Below, in pieces: positions 11,583 through 23,500 of a stretch of 64,000 nucleotides of DNA. The DNA is from Hygrophila difformis (Eukaryota > Streptophyta > Magnoliopsida > Lamiales > Acanthaceae). Both the position numbers and the translations under genes were made by a program. Position 1 is the stretch's first letter. Every line of letters begins with the position of its first letter. The stretch covers positions 37,265,105 to 37,329,104 of the forward strand of contig JAOANR010000005.1 in NCBI GenBank assembly GCA_030278955.1, read 5' to 3'. A model generated the notes under the pieces. That model ran no database searches and had not been told where the DNA came from. It worked only from the letters and a program-made list of their open reading frames with translations.

Positions 11583-11771
11583 TATCATGTGATTTTTTTT
11601 TGAGTAGCCATTAAAGACCCGAGAAAGGGATGGTGAGAGCCCATGCCACACAAATTACAAATTGAATAAAAGGGAGGGATAGGAGGCCAGTGGGAAATCG
11701 AACCTCCAACCTTATGTTGGAAGTCAATGGACTTAGTCACTTGGGCTAAGTCCTCATCCCTATAATGTGAT
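11583..11771 (-). mobile_element. tRNA-derived SINE, reverse orientation
   Basis: On the minus strand it reads from a pol III A-box-like GGACTTAGCCCAAGTGAC through TAAGGTTGGAGGTTCGATTTCC (B box within) to a T-run at 11594 that is the poly(A) tail in reverse. Near-identical 11-bp flanks (TATCATGTGAT / TATAATGTGAT) are the target duplication. Element body 11594-11760. Confidence 0.8.
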
Positions 11772-11863
11772 AGATTATATTGAAATATTTTGAATAAATA
11801 ATTACTTAAATTTAAATTAATTAACATTTATTATTTGTATATGTTCGGGCGAGACTAGTAATA

Positions 11864-14420
11864 CTTCCTCAATTCCTTTTTGTTTACGTTTTACCTCAAA
11901 TCACACAAACCAATAAAAACAATAATCACCTTATATTTTTATATTTTTGCCCCTCGTCTAAAAAGTAGAGTTAGAATGGAAATTGATTAGTTTTAAAAAA
12001 ATAAGAGAGAATGCACACTATTATAGGTTGACCCCGGCTATTCTTACTCCCAATTTTACTAACATCACCCACACCCCCTTTTTATGATACCCAACATGCC
12101 CTCAATTGAAAAAAGAAAAAAAAGACAACATACACACTAATTTCCTACATACACCCCATATTCAAACCCTTCTCCATCCTCCAAAACTCTAACATTTCCA
12201 AACACTTCATCCAAAATCAAACTCTTCCCCACCCTCCAAACCCTAATTTCTTACACATACCAATGTTCAACAATGCACACATTCTTGCCAAAAAAATAGT
12301 AAAAATCAAAGGAATTGTGGTGTAGAATAATTATCCAAGAAATGAAGAAACAATTGCCACATTTGGATGAAGAGAGAATAATTTAAAAATTCTGAAATTT
12401 CAAAATTTTCGCACAGCCGTTCGGCACTGGTCCGCCGAACGCATAACACGCCGCGCGGCAGACCGTGCCGCACGTGAAGAAGATCGTTCGGCCGAGGTGG
12501 TCGCGCGTCGCATGTAACGCACGGCCAGGTCTGCTGCACGCCTCATTTGGCGCACGGCCAAGCCGGCCGCGCGGGCTTTAGAACGTTCGGCCGTGATGGC
12601 CGAACGGGTCTGTAGACTTTTTTTTTTGTTCTCATTCCTATTTCAATATTTTTTATTGCAGAAATCACCTTCTTTTGAGACGAAATGGAGTGCTCCACAA
12701 GCCGTTGATAATTCAATTGGAAATGAGTTGAGCACTGATGTCATTGGCACCGACTAAACACACAAATTCACGACTCATTATCGTTATCTAGAACCATTGA
12801 ATTTGGATAAAGTTACTTGGGCGATGTGAACATGTATGAGAATTCTCAATGTTGTGCTTTAGATTCACGCAATTCTTATGCCACTAACTTCGCATCGTCC
12901 ACCTAATATCCAACAACAACAAAAATCCACAAACAGAAACAAATAAAATGTGTTACATTTATAACAGGTTCATCTTGAAGCCAAAGTAAATTAAAATCCA
13001 AATGTTCCCAAATATGAAAATTGAATAACATCGATTTAAGAAACAAAGCCAATATCACAATTATCACACACAAAGGGTGATCGTCGGGCTGATGGCTCCT
13101 CGTGGGCGAAATCCTGAGCCGACTCGACTGGATGTGCAGCATGATCTACAACGGGCGATCGTTGCGCAACTGGCTCCTCGTGGGCGTGATCTTGAATCGG
13201 CTCATCCACCTCCGGTCCTGAACATGATGCTCTACTATTGCAACATTATCTCCATCATCTCTAAGCTACCGGACCCGTTGAGCTCGGGCTGATGGTGTAG
13301 GCCGAAGACTATGATAAACTTTTTGATCTTAAATTCAAGCGAAAATTTATAAGTATAAATACCAAGCATAAGAGATGGGGGGGGGGGGGGGGTGGAACGG
13401 ACCTGTTCGGCTGTGAGGGCCGAACAGGGTTAGGACCGTGCGGCTACATCGGCCGCACAGTCTTGGTAGCGTGCCGACGACGATAATGGAATATATCTGA
13501 AATTAAAGTAAAATTTATAAGTATAAAAACCATGCCTAATAGAGAAAGAGAGAAAAAAAAAAAAAGTCAGCAGGTAACACACCTGTTCGGCAGTTTCTGC
13601 CGAACAGGCTAAAGACCGTGCGGCCAAGTCGGCCGCACGGTCTTGGTAGCGTGCGGCCGAATGTGCCGCACGCATACCCTGGTGCGCGGCGCTTCCCGCC
13701 GTGCACGTCACCTACTGTTCGGCACACCAGTGCCGAACAGAGCCCGTCCCCAACCTCCAACATCTCACTCTTGGCCATTCAAAACTCTATCCAAATGCAA
13801 TTTTAAACACCAAAAACATCAATGTACTTTTGAATGGAAGTGTTGTACCATTTCAAATTAACATTTCCAACAAATGGGTCAAGTAAACAAATCAACCCTA
13901 AGTAGTCTAAATTACTTACTTTTGAATTTGTCCATGGTGCTTGTTCTTGCTTGGATTGAATAGTGGGCTCGGTTGTGAAGAAGAAAAAATGCACAATGAA
14001 GAGAATGCGCTTGATTCCGATTGATGTCGAGAGAGAGGAAGGGAATGGGCGCTGCTCTTCTTTTCTTTCCTTGGTGTTGCTCGATTGTGAGAGAGAGGAA
14101 GGGAACGGGGTGCACACCGGTGGGGTGTATGAAGCAATAGCTAGGATTTGTTTCCCTTTTTTTCCATAAGGGTATTTAGGTATTTTGTTATGGTGTGTAT
14201 TTAGAAATTGATATAATTTTTAAAGATTTGGTTGGAGTATGTTTAGTAATGGGGTGATGCTAGCAAAAATAGGTGTACGAATAGCCCGCGTCTTATAGGT
14301 TTATCATTGATGTGAGTAGAAGGGTAATATTGAGAAAATGTGATATAAGCATATAAAATGACAACTATTTTGGAATACATTTTGATTCATAAAATGACAA
14401 CTAATAAGGAATGGATGGAG
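11864..14420. mobile_element. MITE split by the MULE insertion
   Basis: The ends are inverted repeats: CTTCCTCAATTCCTTTTTG at 11864 and, read in reverse from 14420, CTCCATCCATTCCTTATTAG. TA flanks lie on both sides. Removing 12030-14292 and one copy of TTATAGGTT rejoins the two halves into a single element of about 285 bp. So the MITE was the target site. Confidence 0.75.
12021..14301. mobile_element. Non-autonomous MULE with 9-bp target duplications
   Basis: TTATAGGTT is present at 12021-12029 and 14293-14301. Between them, 12030-14292 (2263 bp) starts GACCCCGGCTATTC and, read in reverse from the right, starts GACGCGGGCTATTC. The similarity continues for about 42 bp (CTAACATCACCC / CTAGCATCACCC). 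A 9-bp duplication with G-starting inverted termini is the Mutator-like signature. There is no transposase frame. Inside are many GC-rich perfect hairpins (12410-12610, 13402-13740), a run of 16 G at 13377-13392 and a 180-bp internal tandem duplication. Confidence 0.85.
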
Positions 14421-14453
14421 TATTATATTATTAAATATAAAGCACTGCTCACA

Positions 14454-14637
14454 AACAAATACTCTATTGGGGTTGGGGACTTACCATAGTGTCTCCCGTC
14501 TCCCAATCGTAGGTTGAGAGCTCGATCCCCACCCGACCCCTATCATTCCCCTTTGTAATTTGTGGGGTTTGAGATTCCACACACCCTTGCCAACACATGT
14601 GTGTCATGTTCACAACAAAAAAAACAAATACTCTATT
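14454..14637 (+). mobile_element. tRNA-derived SINE with 15-bp target duplications
   Basis: AACAAATACTCTATT lies at 14454-14468 and 14623-14637. The body (14469-14622) has a B-box-like GAGAGCTCGATCC, the family segment CTTTGTAATTTGTGGGG and an A-rich tail. The target duplication is itself the terminal sequence of the MITE that starts at 14631. Confidence 0.8.
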
Positions 14638-14942
14638 CGTTCCACTAATTCTGTTTCACTTTCATTTTTACTTTATCTTATTACAATTATCACATTTCAT
14701 TTTTAGAAAATACTAAACTCACTTAGATCACATTACATCAATAAATAAATATACTTTCAAATATACAACTATCACATCACACATAAATAAATTAATTAAA
14801 TACAACTCATTACAATCACGTCATATTAATTCATAATTTGCATCCACTTTAAACACTAATATACTCATACATTAAATATAAATTATTCCACATAAAATAT
14901 CGTGCCTAAAAATTTTGGAATATAATTAGTGGGAGGAGGGAG
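14631..14942. mobile_element. Stowaway-like MITE
   Basis: Ends CTCTATTCGTTCCACTAATT and, in reverse, CTCCCTCCTCCCACTAATTA with TA flanks. Its left terminus was hit by the SINE at 14469-14622, leaving the first bases duplicated at 14459-14468. Confidence 0.75.
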
Positions 14943-14964
14943 TAACTAAAGACTAAAGTTTATA

Positions 14965-15170
14965 CTCCCGTCCCACTAGTTCTGTCCCATTTTTCTTTTT
15001 GATCCGTCCCATTACAATTGTCACATTTCTCTTTTAGGAAATAATTACATACTTTAATCAACAATCCCACTATTATTACATCACATTAATAAATAAATAA
15101 ATTAAAAATTCAAATATATTACAATTACATAACATAAATTCCTAATTCACCGCGTACACGGAACGAGAAT
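14965..15170. mobile_element. MITE, right end unclear
   Basis: CTCCCGTCCCACTAGTTCTG after TA at 14963-14964, followed by a 14631-type interior (CCATTACAATTGTCACATTT). The right side decays near GGAACGAGAATAAGGGACC and the terminus cannot be fixed. Confidence 0.5.
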
Positions 15171-15300
15171 AAGGGACCGAATAAAGTCCCCAGCCAATTT
15201 GTCGATCCGGCCAATTTCATTTTGTTGCCTTTTTTTTTTTGGTTAATGAAATATTTTCTCTTGAAATAAAAAAATAGAAAATAAAAATAGAAATTTATTA

Positions 15301-15340
15301 CAGAGAGAGAGAGAGGAGAGAGAGGAGAGAGAGAGAGTTT
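15301..15340. repeat. (AG)n microsatellite
   Basis: AG dinucleotides with interruptions, just upstream of the presumed EAF1 first exon. AG/CT tracts are common near plant transcription starts. Confidence 0.85.
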
Positions 15341-15349
15341 TGGGAACCA

Positions 15350-15654
15350 GACGAGCACGAAGGGGAGGAGCCTGAAGGAGGAACAAGCTATTTCTACGTC
15401 GGAACCACGCACTGCCCTATACATACATACACACTGCAAACATTCTTATGTCCCTATTCATCCGCCTTCACATGTTTTAGCGGGAATGCTTCCACAATTC
15501 GACGTCCTCTAGGGCACAATTATCCCCTCTGCTTTGTGTCAAGGTACCCTGTGCATCAGGCGCAAAACCCTAGGCCCGGGGCGACGTCTCAAAGGGGCTT
15601 CCTCTTTTTCCACCTCCAAACTGCAATTCCTTGGTGCTTAATCGCAATTAAGGT
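15350..15654 (+). other. Probable non-coding first exon of EAF1
   Basis: GC-richer than its surroundings, with several CCTAG and CCCTAG words, ending at a plausible donor (TTAAG then GTATTA at 15655). The next supported exon in the same direction starts at 20484, so the leader intron would be about 4.8 kb. Inferred from position and composition only; RNA data would decide. Confidence 0.35.
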
Positions 15655-16018
15655 ATTATTATCCCGCTCCCGCCTCTCGGAACCCTAGAATTTGAAGCTA
15701 TCTTGTAGTTTGGCTTAACCTAGGAACATTTCCCGCATTCTTCTGTTGAATTGGGGAACTTAAACTTTGAGGAAATGTTTGGGAACGTGTTTGTTTTCAT
15801 GCATTTCGGTTTAATTGCAAATGAGAGTTTCTGGTGTCCAGTTGCATGGGACATGTGAGCTTCAGCAATGATTGGCATTTGATTGGATGGATTCTGTATG
15901 AATTTGCACGTGGAATGAGTTCAGTTCTTCTACCGTTGATGTGCTAGTACTTTTCTGATGCTTTTGGTTGACTCTTGAACATATGAACATGTGAGTTTTC
16001 AGATAGATGTCTTTTTTC

Positions 16019-16020
<2 letters not shown>

Positions 16021-16067
<47 letters not shown>
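16021..16067. repeat. (CT)n microsatellite
   Basis: About 23 uninterrupted CT units in the presumed leader intron. Confidence 0.95.
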
Positions 16068-16069
<2 letters not shown>

Positions 16070-17646
16070 CCCCTACTTTTCTTTCCGTAACAGTAATGAT
16101 CATAATAGAGATGACCTTTGTCAAAGTGGCACAGCTTCTAATGCACTACAACATTGACTGAAATATTTCAGTGGACGGGCAAGTGAGGTGATTTATTTAG
16201 TGATATTGCTTTACATGGTAGCAATTAAAGAAAAGCATGTGCACGGAATGGGGCACCACCTGTGTATTTGCTTTAGAAATGTTCACTCATTGTTTCCTAA
16301 TCTGTTGATGAATGGGATAAAGCATTCGGTTTCATTCCACGTTCTCTACATTTCTCTATGCAATTTTGCTTGGCGGGCATAATGTGGCATGATTTTAACT
16401 CTGCTTGTGAAATATAGATTTAAATTAGATCTTCACTCTTCATGTAGTCTGCTTGGTGATTGTTAGATTTGAAGTGAGGTGTTTATCCTTAACCTCTCTT
16501 TTTTGATGAACAAATTTTAGTCTCTAAATCTAATTTCGTAGCATCTTATTTTTTTGTTGGCATTTATTGTAAAACACATTCTTTATTTTTATTTTCTTCA
16601 GCTTTTGTCTGTGTTGGCGTAATTTTCTTCTATTGATTACTATTATTATTATTGGTTTTGGATGGGTTAATGTATTTTCTGAAACTCTATTGCTATCTTT
16701 GCCATCATGAATTGTAATGTGGTGCCATCATGAATTCATGTCCATTAGTTCGTTTTAAGTTCATTTGTATTAATTATTCCTGTAATGTTTAGATATAAAT
16801 TATTACAATTATGAACATAACCTCTAGGATATATAAGATGGTACTTTATAGATTAAGTATTTAACTTGTTAGCTTGTTAAGTATTTACCTGTATTTCTTC
16901 CAAATATTTTGGGAGCCTCTTTACCTATATGATATTTCCTTGATTCGAAATATTTAAAGTTTTATTGTATGCAAAAATATTAAGGATATTGATTTGATTG
17001 AGGCTAATAGTGTAGTGATTGATTTGAAATTCAAAAAATGATAGAGATAGGAGTGTAAGAATTGTCTTGAGATGTGCATATGACAATTAATTTGAAACAA
17101 TTTAGAGTGTTTAAAGATAAATGTTGTGAAATGGAGAGCATGTAGGGACACTTTTCCTCGCTCTACCTGGGTATTAGAGCCTAGGTAACAGGCTTTGCTA
17201 AGAAAAACCCAATAACGTAGTTTAATTACTGCTGCCACATGCAAGTATCCATTACAGATGATGGAAGGGCATAAAGTGGCATTTTATCATTTTGTTTATT
17301 TCTCTCAGTTGAGCTGCCCTTGCGTGTTGATGTGATGTGCTCATCTTTGTGTGCACAATTCTACCTCAACGCAAAACACCGACCTCTTGTTCTGTTGCCT
17401 ATGTTCTTACACTGTCAATCAAGATAGCCTACTGCATAGCATCACCTCTTCAAACCTGCTTGATGTCAGCTGCATTGCTAGTTGACACCGTGTGCTTGAC
17501 ATTCTCTGCCAACTTCCTGCTACTTAACATCTGGTGCTATATTCAAGTTGAACACCTTAGTAATGTTTTCCAATGTTTTACTTGCGAGGGGGTTTGTCAG
17601 GATATGAATAATCATAAAATAAATCATCAGAATTTGTAATAAATTA

Positions 17647-18161
17647 CTCCTGTCCCATTATTTCTGTCTCAAAACTTTTGGACACGCAGTCCAATGCATT
17701 TATTTAACTGGTTATATCTTAAAATATACTTCCTCCGTTTTTAAGAAAGTGCAACATTGCACTATTTTCTACTATTCATTGTTCGACTTTGATTCCAATT
17801 TTTATCATAGTTATACAAGGAAAAATATAGTCAAGTGAGATCTTGTTGGATTCGTCTTTTTTTTTATAGTTTTAGAATATCCACTTTTTATAATTTTTAC
17901 TTATACACAATTTGAGTTATTGATAGTTAAAAATGTGCATTGAACTGCATGCAATGGAGGAATGTTGCACTTTCTTGAGAACGGAGGAAGTATATAATTA
18001 AAAAATATATAAAATATATATTCTAAAACTATGCGAAAAGACGAATGCAACAAGATTCCACTTGACTATATTTCTTCTTATATATCTGCAACAACATATT
18101 TGGTCAAGCATACATCATGAACAGTGTAAAAAGTCAAAATGTGACATTTAACGGGAGGGAG
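17647..18161. mobile_element. MITE carrying a second MITE
   Basis: Outer ends CTCCTGTCCCATTATTTCTG and, in reverse, CTCCCTCCCGTTAAATGTCA with TA flanks at 17645-17646 and 18162-18163. The outer element is interrupted by a complete inner MITE at 17729-17990. Without the inner copy it would be about 250 bp. Confidence 0.8.
17729..17990. mobile_element. Inner Stowaway-like MITE
   Basis: 262 bp, long inverted ends: CTTCCTCCGTTTTTAAGAAA and, in reverse, CTTCCTCCGTTCTCAAGAAA, extending through GTGCAACATT. TA duplicates flank it. Confidence 0.85.
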
Positions 18162-18549
18162 TATTATATATACATATATTTATATATATAGATTTATTTA
18201 TTTTTATATATGTGCTAGAGTCAAACTTGAGCACTTGAAATTCCTCTTACGGCCTTGTCCCTTTTTCTATGATGTTAATTGCCCTAATGCTCTAAATAAA
18301 AGAGGCTTTTGGATAGGTGCTTTTGCCCTTCTTTTTTCCCTCTTTTCCTGCTATCGCTGTGGGTTCAGTTTCCGGGGAGATGCTTTTCTTTCTTTTCTGA
18401 TTGTCTTAACATGGCTTGAGCCCTATAAGTAAGTAACTCCAACCTTCACTCCTTTCTTCAGCTGGTGCGCAGGAGCGCACTTTCGTTTTCAATGTCATTT
18501 ATCTTATACCCCAAAATGTCATAATTATCTTTCTTTAATTTTTCTTTTC

Positions 18550-18551
<2 letters not shown>

Positions 18552-18595
<44 letters not shown>

Positions 18596-18596
18596 T
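18552..18596. repeat. (TTA)n microsatellite
   Basis: About 14 TTA units in the presumed EAF1 leader intron. Confidence 0.95.
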
Positions 18597-18760
18597 CAAT
18601 TTCAATTTTAGCTATCTAATTCGGTTGCGAGCCGAATTCAATCATTAACCCCACATACTATATACTATTCTATACAAACGACTCTCATTCTACATTTTCT
18701 AGTTGTATACAAATTTTACGAAACATCAACAAGACAACAACTAATCTCGCATACTATATA

Positions 18761-19076
18761 CTCCCTCCGTTCTTTTTTAATTTTAACATTTGCATAGTTA
18801 ACACTATTCATTGAGTAATTTTGGTTCGGCTTTTTAATATAGTTACATGAGATAAACATAGTCAAGTGAGATGTTGTTAGATTTGTCTAATCACATAGTT
18901 TTAGAATATGAAATTTTTATAATTTTACTTTTATACAATTTGAGATATTACTCGTTAAAAATAACTATGAAATTTTCATAATTTTATTTTTATACAACTT
19001 GAGATATTACTCGTTAAATGTATATTGGATTATGCAAAATGCAGAAATGTTAGAAATTGTTCAAGGACAGAGGAAG
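18761..19076. mobile_element. Stowaway-like MITE with internal duplication
   Basis: Ends CTCCCTCCGTTCTTTT and, in reverse, CTTCCTCTGTCCTTGAAC; TA flanks. A segment of about 60 bp (ATTTTCATAATTTTA..GAGATATTACTCGTTAAA) is duplicated in tandem near 18905-19015, making this copy longer than its relatives. Confidence 0.8.
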
Positions 19077-19439
19077 TACTATTCTATACAGATATCTCTA
19101 TGGCACTATAGGTGCATCATGTGTGTTTTATTTCTAGTAATTACCTTATTAATTCAACTCTCTTCTATTTCTCCCACTATAATTGGGGAGCTTCTCTACC
19201 TATAGATTTAGTAAACTTTCGTAATACTGTACAATTTATATTCTTAATATGCCGTTATGCCTTTGTTTATTCTTAAAGGTATATTTCTTTATGCTAGCTA
19301 CTGGCCACTAGTTAGATTAAAGACCTATTATTAATGATGTCGATGTTTGGCTCTCTATATATCTTGGTATTAATCTTTAAATGGTTAACTCTTCGTCCCG
19401 TCCTAGTTAATGTATGCATCCAATTTGTGCCATTATTAG

Positions 19440-19553
19440 ATAATTTGATAAGGTCATTGCTGCTGCACTAGTGCTCATTTTACATTTATGAGTTTCATTG
19501 GAAAGCTATGACCTTATCAAATGTAAGATGAACACAACTAGTGCAGCAGTGGC
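19440..19553. repeat. Interleaved inverted repeats (A-B-A'-B')
   Basis: Block A (ATTTGATAAGGTCA, about 19442) is followed by block B (GCTGCTGCACTAG through TTTTACATTT). Then come the reverse complements in the same order: A' (TGACCTTATCAAAT, about 19509) and B' (GTAAGATGAAC..ACTAGTGCAGCAG). Arms interleave rather than nest, so this is not a simple hairpin. Confidence 0.7.
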
Positions 19554-19564
19554 ACTAGTTCAAC

Positions 19565-19735
19565 ATACTGGCAACAGTTGTTAGTCTAAAAAATAAATAT
19601 CAGATTAGGAATGTGCAACCAAACTCACAAAATGTAAAATGTACACATATAGTTTCTTATTCCCTTTTGAATAAATTCAACATACCGGCAGCAGTGGTTA
19701 GTCTAAAAAATAAATATCAAATTATGAATTTGCAA
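19565..19735. repeat. Direct repeat, about 57 bp, two copies
   Basis: The stretch from ACATACTGGCAACAG through TTAGTCTAAAAAATAAATAT to TGTGCAA is repeated about 115 bp downstream starting ACATACCGGCAGCAG, with few substitutions. Lies in the presumed EAF1 leader intron. Confidence 0.8.
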
Positions 19736-20568
19736 GTTGAGTCTCATTTTCTGTTCTAGATGCAAATGGCGTGAATTAAATCCTGGATGTTAAGGAGGAT
19801 TGTTAGTAATGTATATCAGGGTTAGTCTCAAATTGCAGTCTATCCTAAATTCTTATGTCTGTTGTTAGTTTCAAGGTAGTTTGGCTTCACATGATCCGTC
19901 CTCTGTAATATTTGTTGGAGATTGCATTGAGCTGAGGCTGTCATGCACCTTGCAAAAGAATACCTTTCTGTTAATTATGGAACGAAATGGGGGCATTTCC
20001 TTTATGAAACATGTTTGGAATTTGTTCATTAATTTTTTTTTGGAGTAATCTTAGGGATCAATTGGAATGGGGGGAATTGAAGTTAATTATGGATTTAAAA
20101 TGATTTTGAAATCTTTTGGATTTAAAATTGTATGCATTTAAAATTTATTCTTTGGATGAAGATGAAGCTATAATTAAAGAATTGAAAAAAATATTATTGA
20201 TAATGCATAATACTGAAGGATAATAGATTTCGAATGACAGGGTAATAAAATGGAATTTGAAATCCACTTCACTTGAGGTTCGAAATCTAATGAGAGGGAA
20301 TAGTAATTTAGAATCCACATAGACCCAAATAGTGATAGGGGATTTGAGGCATGTATTTGAAGTACACCCATCCCAAATCCACCATTCTAAATGCACCCTT
20401 AATCTTCTTGTGTTAGCAAACTCTTTTGTTGTTGTTGTTGTTGTTAGTAATGACTGTATTGTGCTTTTGGCGTGTGATTACAGTGGGAATGATCAGTTTC
20501 TGTTGAATTGGAGAGCGCATGGATGCTGTTAACATTTTGTTCCCATAGTCGATGCCGAGGTCAATTCT

Positions 20569-23500
20569 ATGGGAGGCGCTGTTGAAGGTGGGGTTAGTAT
20601 TTCTGACAAAACTTCTCCTCGGCGGGTAGCAATTGAGAAAGTACAAGCAGAGCTCAGGTGATAATATAATGCCTTTGGCTTTTGTGTTGGGCAATAAACA
20701 TCCTGTTTTGCAAGTTTTGTGGTCATTGCCCTGAATAAGTTTTGATGCTAACAGGCAAGAGTATGATTTTCGGGAGATAAGGAAAAGAGAATTGGAGTTC
20801 CTTGAAAATGTATGGAGCTAATAACTTGTTTTTGTTTTCTAAATATAAGTGGAATTTAGCAATGCTTGGTTTCCTTGTATTGGCAGGGTGGAGATCCCTT
20901 AGAGTTTTTTAAGGGTAGAAACACTCTCTCTCTTAGTGTCCAGTCAACTTCATTTACTGGTCAACATCCTGACCAATTTGTGAGGTATTTTAGAAGATTA
21001 AGTTTTGATTGTTTACCTTATTTTCATTGAAGTATACAAATTGCTTTACATGTAGTTTTGGCTTTTACAGTGAAGCAAAGGGTAGTTTTGTGTTGACTGC
21101 GTCACCTCATGGAGATTCTGTTGAAAGTAGTGGTAGACTTGGGGCAAATGCTTGTGAGCCCAATTGTGCTGATAACCTTATGTTGTTTGATGCTGAACGT
21201 GCGCTTTCTGAAGGTGACAGGAATTCATCACATCCCCGACAAAGTGAGCCTGTGCCTTCTGAAAAGTTTTCCCTGGTGGACAGGAAGCAAAGAACCCAGG
21301 AACATGGGGATTCAGCTGCCTTTTGCCTCCCTAGGAAAGCATACAAGAGGCGGAACAGGTCCCGCCCCAATCGTGATGGAACAAGGTCAAGTTCAACTAA
21401 TGTAAATCTAACTTGTGGCAGGCATGGTTCCTCTTTACATTCTCTACGTGGGCCCACTGAAGTTAAGGAATTGGTATCAGATGCCGAAAATCAGAATATT
21501 ATACCAAGCTGTAGTAAGTTGTCGGCTCCAGTAGATGACCCACTTCATAATTTTGGATTAATAGAAGGTAAACAGGATTTGGAGTCAGCTGGTGGAAAGG
21601 CTGTAGAAGCAACTATGAATCTGATTGGAGGTATTCCAACAGATACTGCATCAAATGCCAATGTTTCTGAAACTGGAACAAATGATCCAGGTAACCAACA
21701 ATCATGCTCAGGAGCTGTAAAAGTTCCAACTCAAATGGAATCTGATGCTCCTGAAACCTTCCAGGCAATGGAGGAGGTGAATTCTTTAGTTATTGAGTGT
21801 GAGCCAAGTGTGTCTGCGGTTAATGTTGAGAACCTTTCTGGTTCCTGTCATACAAATGGTTTCAGCAACAACAAGGGGGAGGAGATGAAAAATGATGCTC
21901 CTAATACCAGTGCCTTAAAAGTCTTGAAGGGTTTGGATTCTGCTTCTTCCTGTACCCAAGCGGGCTTAATTATTGATGGAAATAATACTAATGACAAGTG
22001 CACTAAAATGATAAATGCTCACTCTGATGGGAACATAAGAGACGAAACAATTGTACTTAATGGGACTCTAGTAGAAGGTGATGAGGCATTAATCAGAAAG
22101 AAAGAATCTGAGGATGTTGATTGTTCTATTCTTGTCAATGGTAAACAAGAGAATGGCACTAAGATCCTACGGCAGGAGGCAGTAAACACAAGTGAACCTG
22201 CTTTGAAAAATCATAAAGATGAAGTTGATAAAGTAATGGAACCCGTTGAACCCACAGGATTGGAATCAGGCACAAAATCTTCTGAAGTGTTGGGAGATAA
22301 ACATGGGGTACATAATGAAAAATCTTTCAATGTTAGGCTTCCGGGTTCTACTGACATCCCAATTCCCCATTGTCGTAATGTTGACACAGTTTCCCTTGTG
22401 GCTCAAACATCTATTGAGTCTGACCCTAAATTCACAAAAATTGACGAGGACTCAATCTTGAAAGAAGCCCAAAGGATTGAGGTTATCTAACTGTATTTTC
22501 TCTTAGTTGTCGTAACAGTTTTATGTAATTTGTTATTTTACCAAAAGACCTAATACGATGAAGTGAACAGGCAAAGCGAAAGAGGATCATGGAATTATCT
22601 GTTTCAACTTTTCCACCGCAATATCGCCCGAAATCACATTGGGATTATGTGATTGAGGAAATGGCATGGTTGGCAAATGATTTTGCACAGGTTAGACTAC
22701 ATTTTCCTTCAAAACTTTTGTTTCAGTTTGAGCTTCAGTCTACTTCAGTAATTTCCAAGTATATATTATCTTCGAAAAATATCGCCTCCACTTGACAATT
22801 AATGATCCAGTCTCCTTTTTTGGTTACTTTTCCCTCTTTCACCATTAAAAGAATATTATATTTTCATTGCACTAATAAATACCCCATTTTTCTTTCTTTC
22901 TTCAAAACTGTACCTAATCTAATGGATCATTTGTTGTTGAAGGGAATTAATACTTTTACCTCTGGAGATTATATTTATATGTTTTTGACTTTTGTTAAGA
23001 TCTTCCCCATTTTGTAGGAGCGTATTTGGAAGATAGCTGCAGCAGCTCAAATAAGTTCCCAAGCTGCTTTTAAATGTTGGTCAAGACTACAAGACATATC
23101 TTCTGGTATGGTGGCAAAGAAAGCTGCTCACAACTTGGCAAGATCTATTGTGGAGTTCTGGCAGTCTGTAGAGGTATATTGTAATAGGGGTTGTTTATTG
23201 GTGGTGTAGTTCATAACTTTCTTCTCATTGACATTGCTTATACTTGTGATATCAGCACATGGTACCAAGATGTAATTTTATGATGTGTTCTATGAAAATT
23301 TGGGATATGTTCTCTCTAAGTTCTCATTGAAGCACAAGATGTTTATGAAGTCATTTTCTTGTTCAAATCAGAAGCTTTATAGAATGTACATGTGATAGTA
23401 TGTTGCACTTATGCTACGTTTTTCTCGTCTTGATTGGTCTGCAGAACAAAACGTTTTGAACAACTTTGGTCTTACTTATTTTGGAGAGGGTTCCATTTGG

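Noticed and set aside
13430..13880. Several frames on both strands in the MULE core
   Set aside because: Palindromic GC words keep all frames open; no protein similarity and no splice logic.
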